Source: Lentzea xinjiangensis (lineage in GTDB: Bacteria > Actinomycetota > Actinomycetes > Mycobacteriales > Pseudonocardiaceae). From it: DNA of 64,000 bases. Positions within the stretch are counted from its first letter, which is position 1, and every line of letters starts with the position of its first letter. The DNA lies in the NCBI RefSeq assembly GCF_900110955.1, contig NZ_FOFR01000033.1, forward strand, positions 17,193 to 81,192, read 5' to 3'. A program made the translations under genes and the position numbers. Below the pieces are notes generated by a model that saw only the letters and a list, made by a program, of their open reading frames with translations, had not been told where the DNA came from and did not search any database. Of the stretch, positions 48,229-57,619 are shown piece after piece.

Positions 48229-49704
48229 TCAGTAGGGGTATTGGGCGCGGCCCCGGTTGACCGAGATCCACTTCAGCGTCGTGAACGCGTCCAGGCTCCA
48301 GTCGCCGTTCATGCGGCCGAGGCCGGACTGCTTCTCACCGCCGAACGGGACGCCCGCCTCGTCGGCGATGGTCGAGTCGTTGACGTGGATCATGCCGGTG
48401 TGGATGCGCCTGGCCAGCTCGACGCCTTTGTCGAGGTCGCTGGTGTGGACCGCGCCCGACAGGCCGAAGCGGGTGTCGTTGGCGATCGCCACCGCCTCGT
48501 CCTCGGTGTCGAACGGCACCAGGCACGCGACCGGACCGAACAGCTCCTCCTGCATCACCGACATCTCGGGCGTGACGCCGGTCAGCACGGTCGGGTGGAA
48601 GAGCGTGCCGTCCACCTCGCCACGCAGCAGCACCCGAGCGCCCTCGGCGATGCCCTGTTCGACCTGCCCGGCCAGCCGGTCGACCTGCCGCTGGTTGATC
48701 AGCGGGCCGAGGATGGTGTCCGGGTCGCGCGGGTCGCCGACCGGCAGCGACTCGGCCTTCGCGACGTACCGGGAGGCGAACTCGTCGAACACCTCGCGGT
48801 GTACGAGGACCCGGCTGGCCGACATGCACACCTGGCCCTGGTGGGTGAAGCGGCTGAACACGGCCGCGTTCACCGCCACTTCGAGATCGGCGTCCGCCAG
48901 GACGATGAGGGCGCTGTTGCCGCCCAGCTCCAGGATCGGCTTCTTGAAGTTGCGGACCGCCACCTCGGCGACGTGCCGCCCCACCGCGTCCGAGCCGGTG
49001 AACGAGATGACACGCGGCACGGGGTGTTCGACGAAGGCGTCACCGATCACCGGGATCTCCGTGATCACGACGTTGAGCAGGCCGGCGGGCAGGCCGGCCG
49101 CCTCGAAGACCTCCGCGATCAGCGTGCCGCCGACGATCGGGGTGTCCTCGTGTGGCTTGAGCACCACACCGTTACCCGCCGCGAGCGCGGGCGCGACTGA
49201 CTTCACGCCGAGGAAGAACGGGAAGTTGAACGGGCTGATGACCCCGACGACACCGACCGGCTCCCGGTAGACCCGGTTCTCCCGGTCGGGGCTGGGGGAC
49301 GGAAGGATGCGCACGTCCATGCGCAGCGGGAAGGTGCCGGCCTCCTTGAGCATGTCCAACACGAGGCCGATCTCGAAGTGTGCCTTGAGCCGCGTACCCC
49401 CGAGCTCGTCGATGATGATGTCGACGATCTCCGGCGTGTGATCCTCGACGTAGGAGACCGCCCGCTCGAACACCGCCCGCTTGGTGTGGGGGCTCACCCT
49501 GTCCCACTCGGACCTGGCGCCCTCGGCGGCTCGATATGCCTCGTCGACGTCCGCGACGCTCGCGCAGTTGAACTCCGCGATGGTCGACCCGTCGAACGGG
49601 TTGCGGTCCACCAGAACCTTGTCCGTCGAACCGGTGCGCCATTCGCCGCCGATGAATTGCTTGTGGCGCCTGGTGCTCTGTTCGCCGTCGCGAGTGCTGT
49701 TCAT
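48229..49704 (-). CDS. NAD(P)-dependent aldehyde dehydrogenase (benzaldehyde-dehydrogenase-like)
   Basis: The 491-aa protein has the full ALDH fold: FIGGEWRTG at the N-terminus, cofactor loop ISPFNFPFFLG, FTGSDAVGRHVAEVA, general base in ILELGGNSALIVL, catalytic Cys in HQGQVCMSASR, and EELFGPVACLVPF near the end. The wording is closest to that of benzaldehyde or vanillin dehydrogenases, so an aromatic or arylacryl aldehyde is a reasonable guess. ATG 49704 starts the family homology; the same frame stays open far upstream by chance through degraded sequence. It could oxidise a pathway aldehyde or be a catabolic gene caught in the locus. Its neighbours are an IS remnant and an aminotransferase remnant, so it stands alone transcriptionally. 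Confidence 0.92.
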   Translation of the reverse strand: MNSTRDGEQSTRRHKQFIGGEWRTGSTDKVLVDRNPFDGSTIAEFNCASVADVDEAYRAAEGARSEWDRVSPHTKRAVFERAVSYVEDHTPEIVDIIIDELGGTRLKAHFEIGLVLDMLKEAGTFPLRMDVRILPSPSPDRENRVYREPVGVVGVISPFNFPFFLGVKSVAPALAAGNGVVLKPHEDTPIVGGTLIAEVFEAAGLPAGLLNVVITEIPVIGDAFVEHPVPRVISFTGSDAVGRHVAEVAVRNFKKPILELGGNSALIVLADADLEVAVNAAVFSRFTHQGQVCMSASRVLVHREVFDEFASRYVAKAESLPVGDPRDPDTILGPLINQRQVDRLAGQVEQGIAEGARVLLRGEVDGTLFHPTVLTGVTPEMSVMQEELFGPVACLVPFDTEDEAVAIANDTRFGLSGAVHTSDLDKGVELARRIHTGMIHVNDSTIADEAGVPFGGEKQSGLGRMNGDWSLDAFTTLKWISVNRGRAQYPY

Positions 49705-50399
49705 GAGGTCTCCACGTCTCGGTGTACCGGGTGTTGCGTTGGCTTGTACGGGCTTCGTTGTGGTGGGGCGCCAGGCCGGGGGAACGCTGGCGCCGCACCA
49801 CCGGGGTGCTCGTCGGTGGTGCGGACTGAGACGGGCTGGTCTGAGTCGCGGCTGAAGGAACGGCCGCACAGGCCAGCGGGAGGATGGTTCTTGCACCGGT
49901 TCCGCGGATCCTGGTGAAGCTGGGTTCTGGGCAGTGCTGGTGCTGAGCACCCATCCTGTGTGCTGTTCCCGCAGAACGAGTTCGAGCATGGCTGCGATCG
50001 CGCTCGCGATCAGGTGGCGAGTGGTTTCCTCGGCAGCGATCCGGGATAGCACCGCGTTCCAGAACCGCTCATGCGGTGTCAGTCGGCAGGCGTCGCCTCC
50101 GTGGACGAGGCGGTGAAGCAGATTCCGTTCACGCTCCGGACGGTCGGTGGCGCGAGCATCGAACATCGCACCCAGGTGTCGACCTGGGCCAGGTGGTCGA
50201 TGGTGGGCTGCAGCAGGTCGTTGACCGCGTTGCAGCAGCGGTGAACCCGGTCTGTGCCTTCGACCGGGTAGCCGCAGAAGTCGTTGTTGGCGGCGTCGAG
50301 AACCTTGCGGATGCAGGAGCCGACCAGGTCCGCGCTCCCGGCCGGACGCAGCGCCTCCGCGTAGTTGGCGGCTGCTGCTTCGATTCTTCGAATCTGGCC
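49705..50399 (-). other. Degraded sequence upstream of the ALDH gene
   Basis: Fragments in different minus-strand frames look protein-like but match nothing I know. One around 50150-50370 reads FCGYPVEGTDRVHRCCNAVN. Another around 49940-50160 reads LTPHERFWNAVLSRIAAEE. They may be pieces of one lost gene. No intact gene is present. Confidence 0.3.
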
Positions 50400-50850
50400 T
50401 GCCGGTAGAGGACAAGGTTCCGTGAGGCTGCGAGATCGGTGACCAGGTGACGGTAGGTCTCGTCCAGGACCACTGACGCCGAGGGGCCGACCGCGTCGAG
50501 AAACCGGTTGAGGTCACGTTCCGAGATGAAGCCAGCCGTCGGGTGCGGATTGCCGATGAGTACCGCCGTGTTGCGTGTGCCGCAGCACGTGGCCATCTCG
50601 TGCAGGTCCTGCGCGCCGGCGAAAGTGAGCGGAACGGTGTGGCGAGACACACCGAGACATCGGGCAGCCTCGATGAACACCCCGTCACCGGAACCTGATG
50701 TGGTGACCCCGCGGTCCAACCACACCAGGTTCGTCCGCGACAGCACAGCCGCCGACACCGTCCCAGAGCCGGCCGAGACGACCACCTGCCTGGGCTGGAC
50801 CTGGTGCCGGTGCGCGATCCGCTCAACAAGTCCGGCGGTCAGCGCTGTCG
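50400..50850 (-). pseudogene. Class I/II aminotransferase fragment (HisC-like)
   Basis: A minus-strand frame reads ERIAHRHQVQPRQVVVSAGS, then VLIGNPHPTAGFISERDLNR and VVLDETYRHLV. These match the early cofactor loop, the NPNNPTG-type motif and the Asp-Glu-x-Tyr motif of fold-type I PLP aminotransferases such as HisC. The start and the whole C-terminal half with the PLP lysine are missing. From 50851 to 50971 nothing is visible. Confidence 0.7.
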
Positions 50851-50971
50851 AGTGGCGGTGGGGGCGCGTCGAGCGCTTTCGGCGCCGCTACCCGCACCGA
50901 GTCGGGCGTGGACCATTTCGCTCGTGGAGTCCTTCCCGGCGGACGCGTTCTGAGGGCGATCGAGGCGGTGA

Positions 50972-52072
50972 TCACGACCGCGACCCGGTTCCCGAGCAGG
51001 GCGCGTCAAATCCCATCACCCAGTCCGTGCGCTCAGGCCGCTTCGTGAGGTCGGCGCGGGGTTGAGTGGGGGTCGCGGCACGCAGCTGCTCGGCGACCGC
51101 GTCCAGGCCGTGGAGACTCTCGAGCGCCGCACGTCCCCGTCGCTCAGCGATCGGGAGCAGCTCAGGGAGCCTGGGGTTGTCGCAGAGCACCGAGGGCTGC
51201 GACCGGAACTCGTAAACGCGGCCGATGGGCTCCGACAGGCTCAGGTTCTGCACGGTGTGCGCGTACTCGCGCCCGGCCGGGATGGGAAGGAGGTCGCCGG
51301 AGTACTGCACGGCGTCGTGTTCGAGCTGCTCTCCGTGAAGGGTGAGTGCGCCCTCCGCGGGACATTCGGTGGGCAGCACGAGGACATGGGTCTCGGGGTG
51401 GTGGTGGGGATGAGCGAGGAAGGCGCCGGGCACGTCCAGTCCGCCGACGGAGAAACGCATCCCAGGCGTGTTGCCGCCAGGTCGTCCGTCGACGAGCGGC
51501 CGGATGCGATGTCCTTGCGGGGTGACGACGGGGGCGACTGACTCGAACGGGACCACGGCGCAGCGGCCAGGTGCGGGCGTCCAGTTCTTCCAGTGCTCGC
51601 GGGCGGCGTCGGCCTTGGCCGACGCCTGATGGTCGAGATCCGGTCGGGCCAGGTTGTCGGCGAGCAGGCTGCTGGTGGAGCGCACCACGTAGCCGGTGGC
51701 GCCTACGTGCTCGGACAGGACGTCGACGACGTAGGGCGTCCCCCGTGGGATTGTCAAAAGGTCCCCAGGCCACTGGACGGACCAGAAGCGCAGGTTTTCG
51801 CCGTGGTAGGTGAGGACTGGGCCGCCGGCGGTGAACAGCAGGACCGTGTCGCTGTCCGGGTGCTGCTGCGGGTCGCTGCGGAAGTTCGCCGGGAGTTCCA
51901 GCCCGCCGGCGGCCATGGAGAATCCGGGCACCGTGCCGTTGGCGCGTCCGTCGACGAGGACACGAATTTCCCTCCACCCGGGCACGGGCCTGGGGGCGAC
52001 GGACTTGAACGGGATCGGACGGATGGGGGCCTGCAACGGCCGGACTGCGTCTGTCCTGTTTGGAGTGATCAT
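50972..52072 (-). CDS. Bicupin protein of unknown function
   Basis: The 366-aa protein is an internal duplication. Two halves of about 175 residues each open alike: PFKSVAPRPVPGW and then VLVDGRANGTVPGFSMAAGG; PFESVAPVVTPQGH and then PLVDGRPGGNTPGMRFSVGG. Each contains a cupin beta-barrel. The second barrel has HPHHHPETHVLVL, a good metal-binding His cluster. In the first, the equivalent reads DPQQHPDSDTVLLF and has lost most His ligands. This suggests one metal site and one structural barrel. Bicupins include dioxygenases, isomerases and decarboxylases; the reaction cannot be told. The ATG has AGAGGA 9 nt upstream. No partner gene is adjacent. Confidence 0.82.
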   Translation of the reverse strand: MITPNRTDAVRPLQAPIRPIPFKSVAPRPVPGWREIRVLVDGRANGTVPGFSMAAGGLELPANFRSDPQQHPDSDTVLLFTAGGPVLTYHGENLRFWSVQWPGDLLTIPRGTPYVVDVLSEHVGATGYVVRSTSSLLADNLARPDLDHQASAKADAAREHWKNWTPAPGRCAVVPFESVAPVVTPQGHRIRPLVDGRPGGNTPGMRFSVGGLDVPGAFLAHPHHHPETHVLVLPTECPAEGALTLHGEQLEHDAVQYSGDLLPIPAGREYAHTVQNLSLSEPIGRVYEFRSQPSVLCDNPRLPELLPIAERRGRAALESLHGLDAVAEQLRAATPTQPRADLTKRPERTDWVMGFDAPCSGTGSRS

Positions 52073-53359
52073 CCTGGTCGGGTCCTCTCACGAGCCTTGA
52101 GCCGCGTTCTCCCGGCAGGAGTCGCTGTCCGGGGGCGAGCAGGTGGCGGCGTCATCGGGGAACCGCTCACCCGACCAGCACGCAACGCGTGCGGGAACTG
52201 GTTGCGGCGTCGGTGGTTGTGCCGGACGGCGCCGCCAGCTGTCCCGAGATGAGCTGGAAGTCGGTCGGCTTCACGTGGGTGGACCAGTTGCTGTCCCCGC
52301 GCGGCATTGATGTCCTGCGTTGACTTGTCCCCGAGCTGACGAAAGACTGCCCTGAACGCGTCCTCGAAGCACACCGACTACGTCTACCCAGCGACGATCC
52401 AGCCTGCAACCGTCCGTTCCGGAAGCCGGAACAGGACCGAATCCACCTCGCGAACAACCGCATCACCGCCGCCAGAACGGTGTTCAACACATGTGACGCG
52501 ACCGTTCCAACGCGAATGAGCTGAGAACCTCTTCGTCAGGACGCCACTTTCCAGAGGTTCCGAAAGATCTGGTCACATCGACATCATGGCGTTGGGCCGT
52601 GTCCACAAAGTGCTGGCGCTCGAGTGGCGATTCGTCTCGTCACAGGCACAACACACCGCGGCCCGGAAGACGACCCGACAGACGGAAGCGACCGCCTTCG
52701 ACCCCGCCGAGGACTTCCCCCTTCTGACCGCCGAGGCGACTCGGCTTCGCATCGTCGCCACAGACACTGTTCAGGCCATCTTCCGACTCGCCGACCACAT
52801 AACAGCTCGCGCGCATCAGAGAGGCGTGGACAACCCGATCCAGCGGAGCCCATCGCCGCCAAGGCGGTTTCCCAAAGGCGGTGCTGCGACAGGGCGTAGG
52901 CGGTAGGCGCGTACTGAGGGCAATACTGCTCCACCTCATGGAGGTGAGCGAATTGCCGAAGATGAGCCTTCGGGTGCCGCAGCACTCGACCACGGCATGT
53001 CCCACCATGAACTGCTCGTTCCCTGGACGAGCTTTCCGCACCGTCACGTCCCGGACGACTGCACGGACGCGCTCAGCTGCGGCAGGCACCAGGAGGCTGT
53101 ACACAGCAGCGTCGCCGCACCAGTCCCAGCAGGACCTCTGCCTCACATCTCCCAAGCCAGCAGGCCGAACTCAGGCTGCATCAGGTCGTTCCAGTACAGG
53201 TCGCGGTGCACCATTTCCCACTCGATCACCCTGCTGTCCACACGCTACTCAACCTGCTGTCGGATCGTTCGGAGGCGGTCCTGGCCGAACGCCCGCTCCA
53301 GCAACGGCAGGTCCGCGCCGAGCAGCCCGGTGAGGCGGCCGAGCGAGGTCAATCAGGAA
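52073..53359. other. 1.3-kb stretch with no recognisable intact gene
   Basis: Minus-strand frames at 52584-53155 contain protein-like phrases (EQFMVGHAVVECCGTRRLIF, then HLHEVEQYCPQYAPTAYALS) in two frames, as if from a frameshifted gene. I cannot name the family. The rest shows nothing I can support. Confidence 0.3.
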
Positions 53360-53691
53360 CTCCCGCTCACCGCCGGGCGGTGGGCTTCGTGCCGCGGATC
53401 CGCTTCGAGGTGCCTAGCGGGGCGGGGCGGCAGCTGATCGCGGCAGGCAAGGCCGTGCAGCTGGTCGAGCCGACGTCGCAGGGCGGTCCGGGGGTCGCGG
53501 TGCGGCCGCTGGCCGGGGCACCGATGCGGATGCGGCTGGTGTTCGCGTGGCGGCGGGAGCGGCTGACCTGGAGCCAGGCCAGCCGCGTGTTCGCCGACGT
53601 GCTGGGTGCGTACGCCGGCCAGGCCGCGGACAGCCCGGTGTTCCGACCCTGGTGGGAGGAGCGGGCCGCGGCGCTCACCTCCGCCGGGTGA
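53360..53691 (+). pseudogene. Possible LysR-type regulator C-terminal remnant
   Basis: The frame reads RIRFEVPSGAGRQLIAAGKA and PGVAVRPLAGAPMRMRLVFA. This resembles the last part of a LysR substrate-binding domain (ligand-loop residues, then the final strand and helix). The N-terminal helix-turn-helix is absent, so it is non-functional. The assignment is by general wording only. Confidence 0.45.
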
Positions 53692-53779
53692 AGCGCGCGC
53701 GAAGCACCGACGCGAGGGTGAGCATCTGCTCGGCGAGACGGTCGAACAACGCCGACTACGGCCGCGACTTCAAGCATGC

Positions 53780-54045
53780 CCTGCGCACTCCAGCGAGATG
53801 ATGTTGCGCCAGGCCCGCAAAGGCGAGTCACCACGGCCTGGCGCACTACTGTTCAAGCCGCAGCACCAGACCATCGCGTCGATCAGTCAGACCCTCGAAC
53901 GCCAGCTCGACCTGGACGCGGTGGACGCGCACCAGTCGGCGTCCCCATCAGGGTCCCGCGAAGCGTCCTCGCTCGACCACCGCGATCCGGCACAACGACA
54001 GGACTGACCAGCCCGTCGAACCCTCACTGATCGCCTACGGGCGGT
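53780..54045 (+). mobile_element. IS982-type transposase C-terminal remnant
   Basis: The frame reads LLFKPQHQTIASISQTLERQ, loses register, and resumes near 53963 with AIRHNDRTDQPVEPSLIAY. The order matches the C-terminal end of IS982-like transposases of actinomycetes. At least two frameshifts are present. From 54046 to 54559 no gene is visible apart from the leader of the next operon. Confidence 0.6.
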
Positions 54046-54559
54046 GGCCGGGCATCACGCCCGGCCGACGCTACTCACCGCTCACTCGGGGACGTGTTCT
54101 CCCCGCACGCGCGTGATCCGGCTCGGCATCAGGGTCCTGAGGTTCAAGGCAGCTCGCGGAGCCAGTCTGGCCGTCGCCGAGTAAGTTCTCCCGGCGCCAG
54201 CTGAGATCCCGCCTCAACGGGCTGTCCTGGGCAAGATCGTGTCGCGAAAGCTGGGTGTTGGACAACTGCGTTCCAGGCAATGGAATGCCAGCTTTGAATC
54301 AGCCTGGCACCTATATAAGGTGGATCACATCCTTCAGGCGGTCGCGAGATACGCTGCTGGGTTAAATGTTTTCCTTCCTGAGTTCGACTACACGCCCCGG
54401 TGCGTGGCCGCCATTTCGAAGCTCCACTGCAGGAGCGGAAATGGAAGGCAATTTCACATGCCAGACGAAGGCAAGCCCGCCAGGTCGAACTGGAGGACGT
54501 TCCGCACCATGAAGTCCTCGTTTGCCTGTTCATCCGCCAACAACGGAGGTCGCCGGAGC

Positions 54560-55387
54560 ATGCAGGGCTCTACTGTTTTGATCACCGGCGGCGCCAAGGG
54601 ACTCGGTCGTTCGTTCAGCGAGGCTCTTGGCAGGGAGGGCGCAAGGGTGTTCATCACCGGGCGGGACACCATGGCGCTGGACGACACGGTCAAGGCGCTG
54701 ACCGCGGACGGGATCGCGATTGAAGCGATTAGGGCCGACGTGGTGGACAGAGGCGCCATGCAGGCCGCTGTTGCACGGATCGTGGACGTCAGCGGACGCC
54801 TGGACGTGCTCGTCAACAATGCCGTCGATCCTGGTCCGGTCGGGCCGACCGCCGATGTCGACTTCGACGCTTGGTGGTACACCCAGCGGGTCAACGTGGC
54901 AGGACCGCTGGTCGCCGCACAGGCCGCACTGACGTTCATGAACCGCGTCGGTCGGGGCAGGATCATCAACCTCGTCAGCCCGGCTGGTGTTCATCGATGG
55001 CCGTACGCCACGGCGTATTCCGTGTCGAAGGCGGCGTTGCTCAAGCTCACTGAAAACCTGGCCGTCGAACTCGGCTCCACCGGCATCACCGTGTTCAGCT
55101 ACAACCCCGGCTTTGTCGATGCAGGGCTCACCCGTACCGGCATCGAACTCGCGGAAAGCAGTGACAATCCCTGGCTGCGCCGGATCGGACGCTGGGCGGT
55201 CAAAGTCCGGGACGATGGCGACTTCACCCCCTTGGACGTCGCTGTGGGAACGCTTGTTCGCCTGGCGCGCGGCGACGCCGACGCGTGGTCGGGGCGAGTC
55301 ATCAACGCCGACGACGACCTCGTTACCGTTGTCTCGGGCGGGGAACGCGTGCCCGGCTCCCCGGCCAATGGTCGGGAGTTCCGATGA
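54560..55387 (+). CDS. Classical SDR oxidoreductase, homologous to the PKS-fused SDR
   Basis: The 275-aa protein has NAD(P) motif TGGAKGLG, active-site Ser in LVSPAGVHRWP and the YSVSK catalytic pair. The usual NNAG is NNAV here. It shares peculiar wording with the SDR domain at the end of PKS module 3 and with the fossil at 41313 (HRWP before the catalytic Tyr, then YNPGFVDAGLT where they have YHPGLVDLG), so the three form one local subfamily. ATG 54560 is chosen because homology starts there and GGAGG lies about 10 nt upstream; the frame is open further upstream without homology. Its stop overlaps the AKR start as ATGA. It probably reduces or oxidises a carbonyl/hydroxyl in the polyketide. 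Confidence 0.9.
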   Translation: MQGSTVLITGGAKGLGRSFSEALGREGARVFITGRDTMALDDTVKALTADGIAIEAIRADVVDRGAMQAAVARIVDVSGRLDVLVNNAVDPGPVGPTADVDFDAWWYTQRVNVAGPLVAAQAALTFMNRVGRGRIINLVSPAGVHRWPYATAYSVSKAALLKLTENLAVELGSTGITVFSYNPGFVDAGLTRTGIELAESSDNPWLRRIGRWAVKVRDDGDFTPLDVAVGTLVRLARGDADAWSGRVINADDDLVTVVSGGERVPGSPANGREFR

Positions 55388-56355
55388 GACAGACGCGCCG
55401 CCTGGGCAACAGCGAGCTGACCGTGTCTCCCATCGGATTGGGGACCTCGACCTGGGGCAGCTCGACCGATCACGCCGACGCGGCGGTCCAGCTGGCCACC
55501 TACATGGACGCAGGCGGGAACCTCGTGGACACCGCGGATGTCTACGGCGGTGGTCGCGCCGAGGAAATCATCGGTCGAATGCTCGCGGGCGGCCTGCCAC
55601 GTGACTCCGTCGTCCTGGCCACCAAGTCCGCTGCAGTCATTAGTGACGGAAAGCCATCTGCGAATGCTTCTCGCAGCTACCTGCTGGCCGCGCTGGATGC
55701 CTCACTCGTTCGATTGCAGACCGATCATGTCGACTTGTGGCAGTTGCACGGGTGGGACCGGCGCGTCCCACTCGAGGAGACGCTCGACGCCATCGACGCT
55801 GCGATCAGCGCGGGGAAAGTGCGTCATGCTGGTGTCTGCAACTACGCAGGATGGCAGACCGCGGCTGCGGCCATGCTCCAGTCCGCGAAGGACAGCTGTC
55901 CGCTCACCAGCACGCAGGTCGAGTATTCGCTGCTCGAACGGGGCGTGGAGCGGGAAGTAGTGCCTGCGGCTGAACACCAGGGGTTGGGCATTCTTGCGTG
56001 GGCGCCTCTGGGCCGAGGTGTGCTGACCGGAAAGTACCGCTTTGGAGTACCACAAAAGCGCGCCAACAGCCGATTCTTCAAGTGGTACGTGGGAAGGCAC
56101 CTCAATGATCGCGCGGCGAGAATCGTCGATGCCGTCGTCTCCGTCGCCGACGAACTCGACGTGACGCCAGTCGCCGTGTCTCTGGCGTGGGTTCGTGACC
56201 GGCCAGGTGTGGTGGCCGCGCTGGTTGGCGCACGGAGCAACGATCAGCTCAGGGAATCCTTGGCCACCGCGGATCTCCGCCTGCCTGAAGTACACCGCCA
56301 GCGACTCGACGAGATATCCCGGCCGTACATCGGCTACCCCGAAGCCAGCATCTGA
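55384..56355 (+). CDS. Aldo/keto reductase
   Basis: The 323-aa protein is a member of the AKR superfamily (potassium-channel-beta/YajO-like branch). It has the N-terminal barrel strand SPIGLGTSTWG, catalytic Asp and Tyr in NLVDTADVYGGGRAEE, Lys in VVLATKS, and HVDLWQLHGWD. The C-terminal NADPH site reads VAALVGARSNDQL. It is complete, unlike the AKR tail at 3725. Translational coupling to the SDR upstream and the short gap to the P450 downstream suggest a three-gene tailoring operon. The substrate is unknown. Confidence 0.93.
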   Translation: MRQTRRLGNSELTVSPIGLGTSTWGSSTDHADAAVQLATYMDAGGNLVDTADVYGGGRAEEIIGRMLAGGLPRDSVVLATKSAAVISDGKPSANASRSYLLAALDASLVRLQTDHVDLWQLHGWDRRVPLEETLDAIDAAISAGKVRHAGVCNYAGWQTAAAAMLQSAKDSCPLTSTQVEYSLLERGVEREVVPAAEHQGLGILAWAPLGRGVLTGKYRFGVPQKRANSRFFKWYVGRHLNDRAARIVDAVVSVADELDVTPVAVSLAWVRDRPGVVAALVGARSNDQLRESLATADLRLPEVHRQRLDEISRPYIGYPEASI

Positions 56356-56380
56356 TCACAAAGCAGCGAAGGTCGTGACA

Positions 56381-57586
56381 ATGGAGCAACGGCCGAAGTA
56401 TCTCACCACTGCACAATTCACCGCTGATCCCTGCGGTGTGCTTGGCGAGTTGCGCGAGACGACGCCTGCTTGCCCCGTCGAGGTGAACGGCTTCCGGATG
56501 TGGGCCGTGACCAGGTATACGGATGTCCGACGTATCCTCTCTGATCCCGAAGCATGCAAGGACATCGTTCAGCACCGCAAGAAAATTGTGCCGCAGTCCC
56601 TTCTCCGACCCGAGCGCAGTGCCAGGCTCGCACCTGAGTCGCGACGGAGCTTGCTCGACCGCGACGGTCCCGAGCATCGAAGGCTACGTAGCCAGCTGGC
56701 CGGCGAGTTCAGCACGGCGCGGCTGAGCGGCGTGCTGCCGACAATCCAACGTACAGCTACTGCACTGCTCGACCGCCTTCCCATCGGTGAACCGGTCGAC
56801 CTCGTTGCAGCCTACGCGCGACCCCTTGCCGCCACAGTACTGGCGGATCTCGTCGGCCTTCCCGAGCACGAACGTGACGAGTTTTCTGACTGGCAAATGT
56901 CTATGCTGACCGGTTCCAGCATCGCAGAAGTGGAAGCTGGCGCCCGGCGTCTGCACGAACTGGCGTTGCGTATGATCGAATTGAAGAGGCGCGAACCTGG
57001 AGACGACCTGTTCACTCGTTTGTTGCAGATTCATGATGACAAGGGCGGAATGGATGTCGAAGAGCTGGCTTCGACGTTCGTGGTGCTGTTGATCGGCGGT
57101 TCGGAGCCGGCGAGTGCCATCGGAAGTGGTCTCGCGCTGCTGCTCGACCGTCCGCGCCTCGTCGCACGCTTGGTGGCTTCACCCGAACTCTTCAGCCAAG
57201 CCGTCGAGGAAGTCGTACGCTACGAGTCGCCGTTCAAACTGCTCCCCCCTCGGTTCTTCGACAAGCCGGTGACCTTGGACTCCGTAACGATTCCGGCTGG
57301 TGAGCTGATCGTGACGGCCCCCAGCGCGGCGTGTCGTGACCCCCGCCAGTTCGCAGACCCCGATACCTTTGACATTGATCGTGACACGCGCGGGCACCTC
57401 GGGTTCGGCCACGGTCCGCATCGATGCCTAGGCGCCGAACTGGGCCGCCGGGAAACCGCGACCGCCTTGAGCACTTTCTTCACGCGATTCCCCCGTACTC
57501 GCCTCGCAGTTCGCACCGACGAGCTCGTCTGGCGTCCGGGTTCGTTCATGCGACGTCTCGACAGCTTGCCGGTGATCCTCGGCTGA
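56381..57586 (+). CDS. Cytochrome P450 with an atypical I-helix
   Basis: The protein of about 401 aa is a class I bacterial P450. The heme motif is FGHGPHRCLG with the Cys ligand, and the K-helix ExxR lies in EEVVRYESP. The I-helix, normally AGxET, reads LLIGGSEPASAIG: the acidic residue is kept but the conserved Thr is replaced by Pro. Such changes are seen in P450s with altered oxygen activation or non-hydroxylase chemistry. The start is ATG 56381, 25 nt after the AKR stop with AAGG upstream. No ferredoxin gene is nearby. It is probably the oxidative tailoring step of this operon. Confidence 0.93.
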   Translation: MEQRPKYLTTAQFTADPCGVLGELRETTPACPVEVNGFRMWAVTRYTDVRRILSDPEACKDIVQHRKKIVPQSLLRPERSARLAPESRRSLLDRDGPEHRRLRSQLAGEFSTARLSGVLPTIQRTATALLDRLPIGEPVDLVAAYARPLAATVLADLVGLPEHERDEFSDWQMSMLTGSSIAEVEAGARRLHELALRMIELKRREPGDDLFTRLLQIHDDKGGMDVEELASTFVVLLIGGSEPASAIGSGLALLLDRPRLVARLVASPELFSQAVEEVVRYESPFKLLPPRFFDKPVTLDSVTIPAGELIVTAPSAACRDPRQFADPDTFDIDRDTRGHLGFGHGPHRCLGAELGRRETATALSTFFTRFPRTRLAVRTDELVWRPGSFMRRLDSLPVILG

Positions 57587-57619
57587 CCGGATGTGCACTC
57601 CCAGTTCCGCAGTCGCATG

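Noticed and set aside
48229..50829. One 866-aa protein starting far upstream of the ALDH
   Set aside because: The N-terminal 375 residues are arginine-rich out-of-frame translation of degraded sequence; ALDH homology starts exactly at ATG 49704.
52584..53155. A possible gene on the minus strand
   Set aside because: It has protein-like phrases in two frames but no family I recognise and no clean start; it is described only as degraded sequence.
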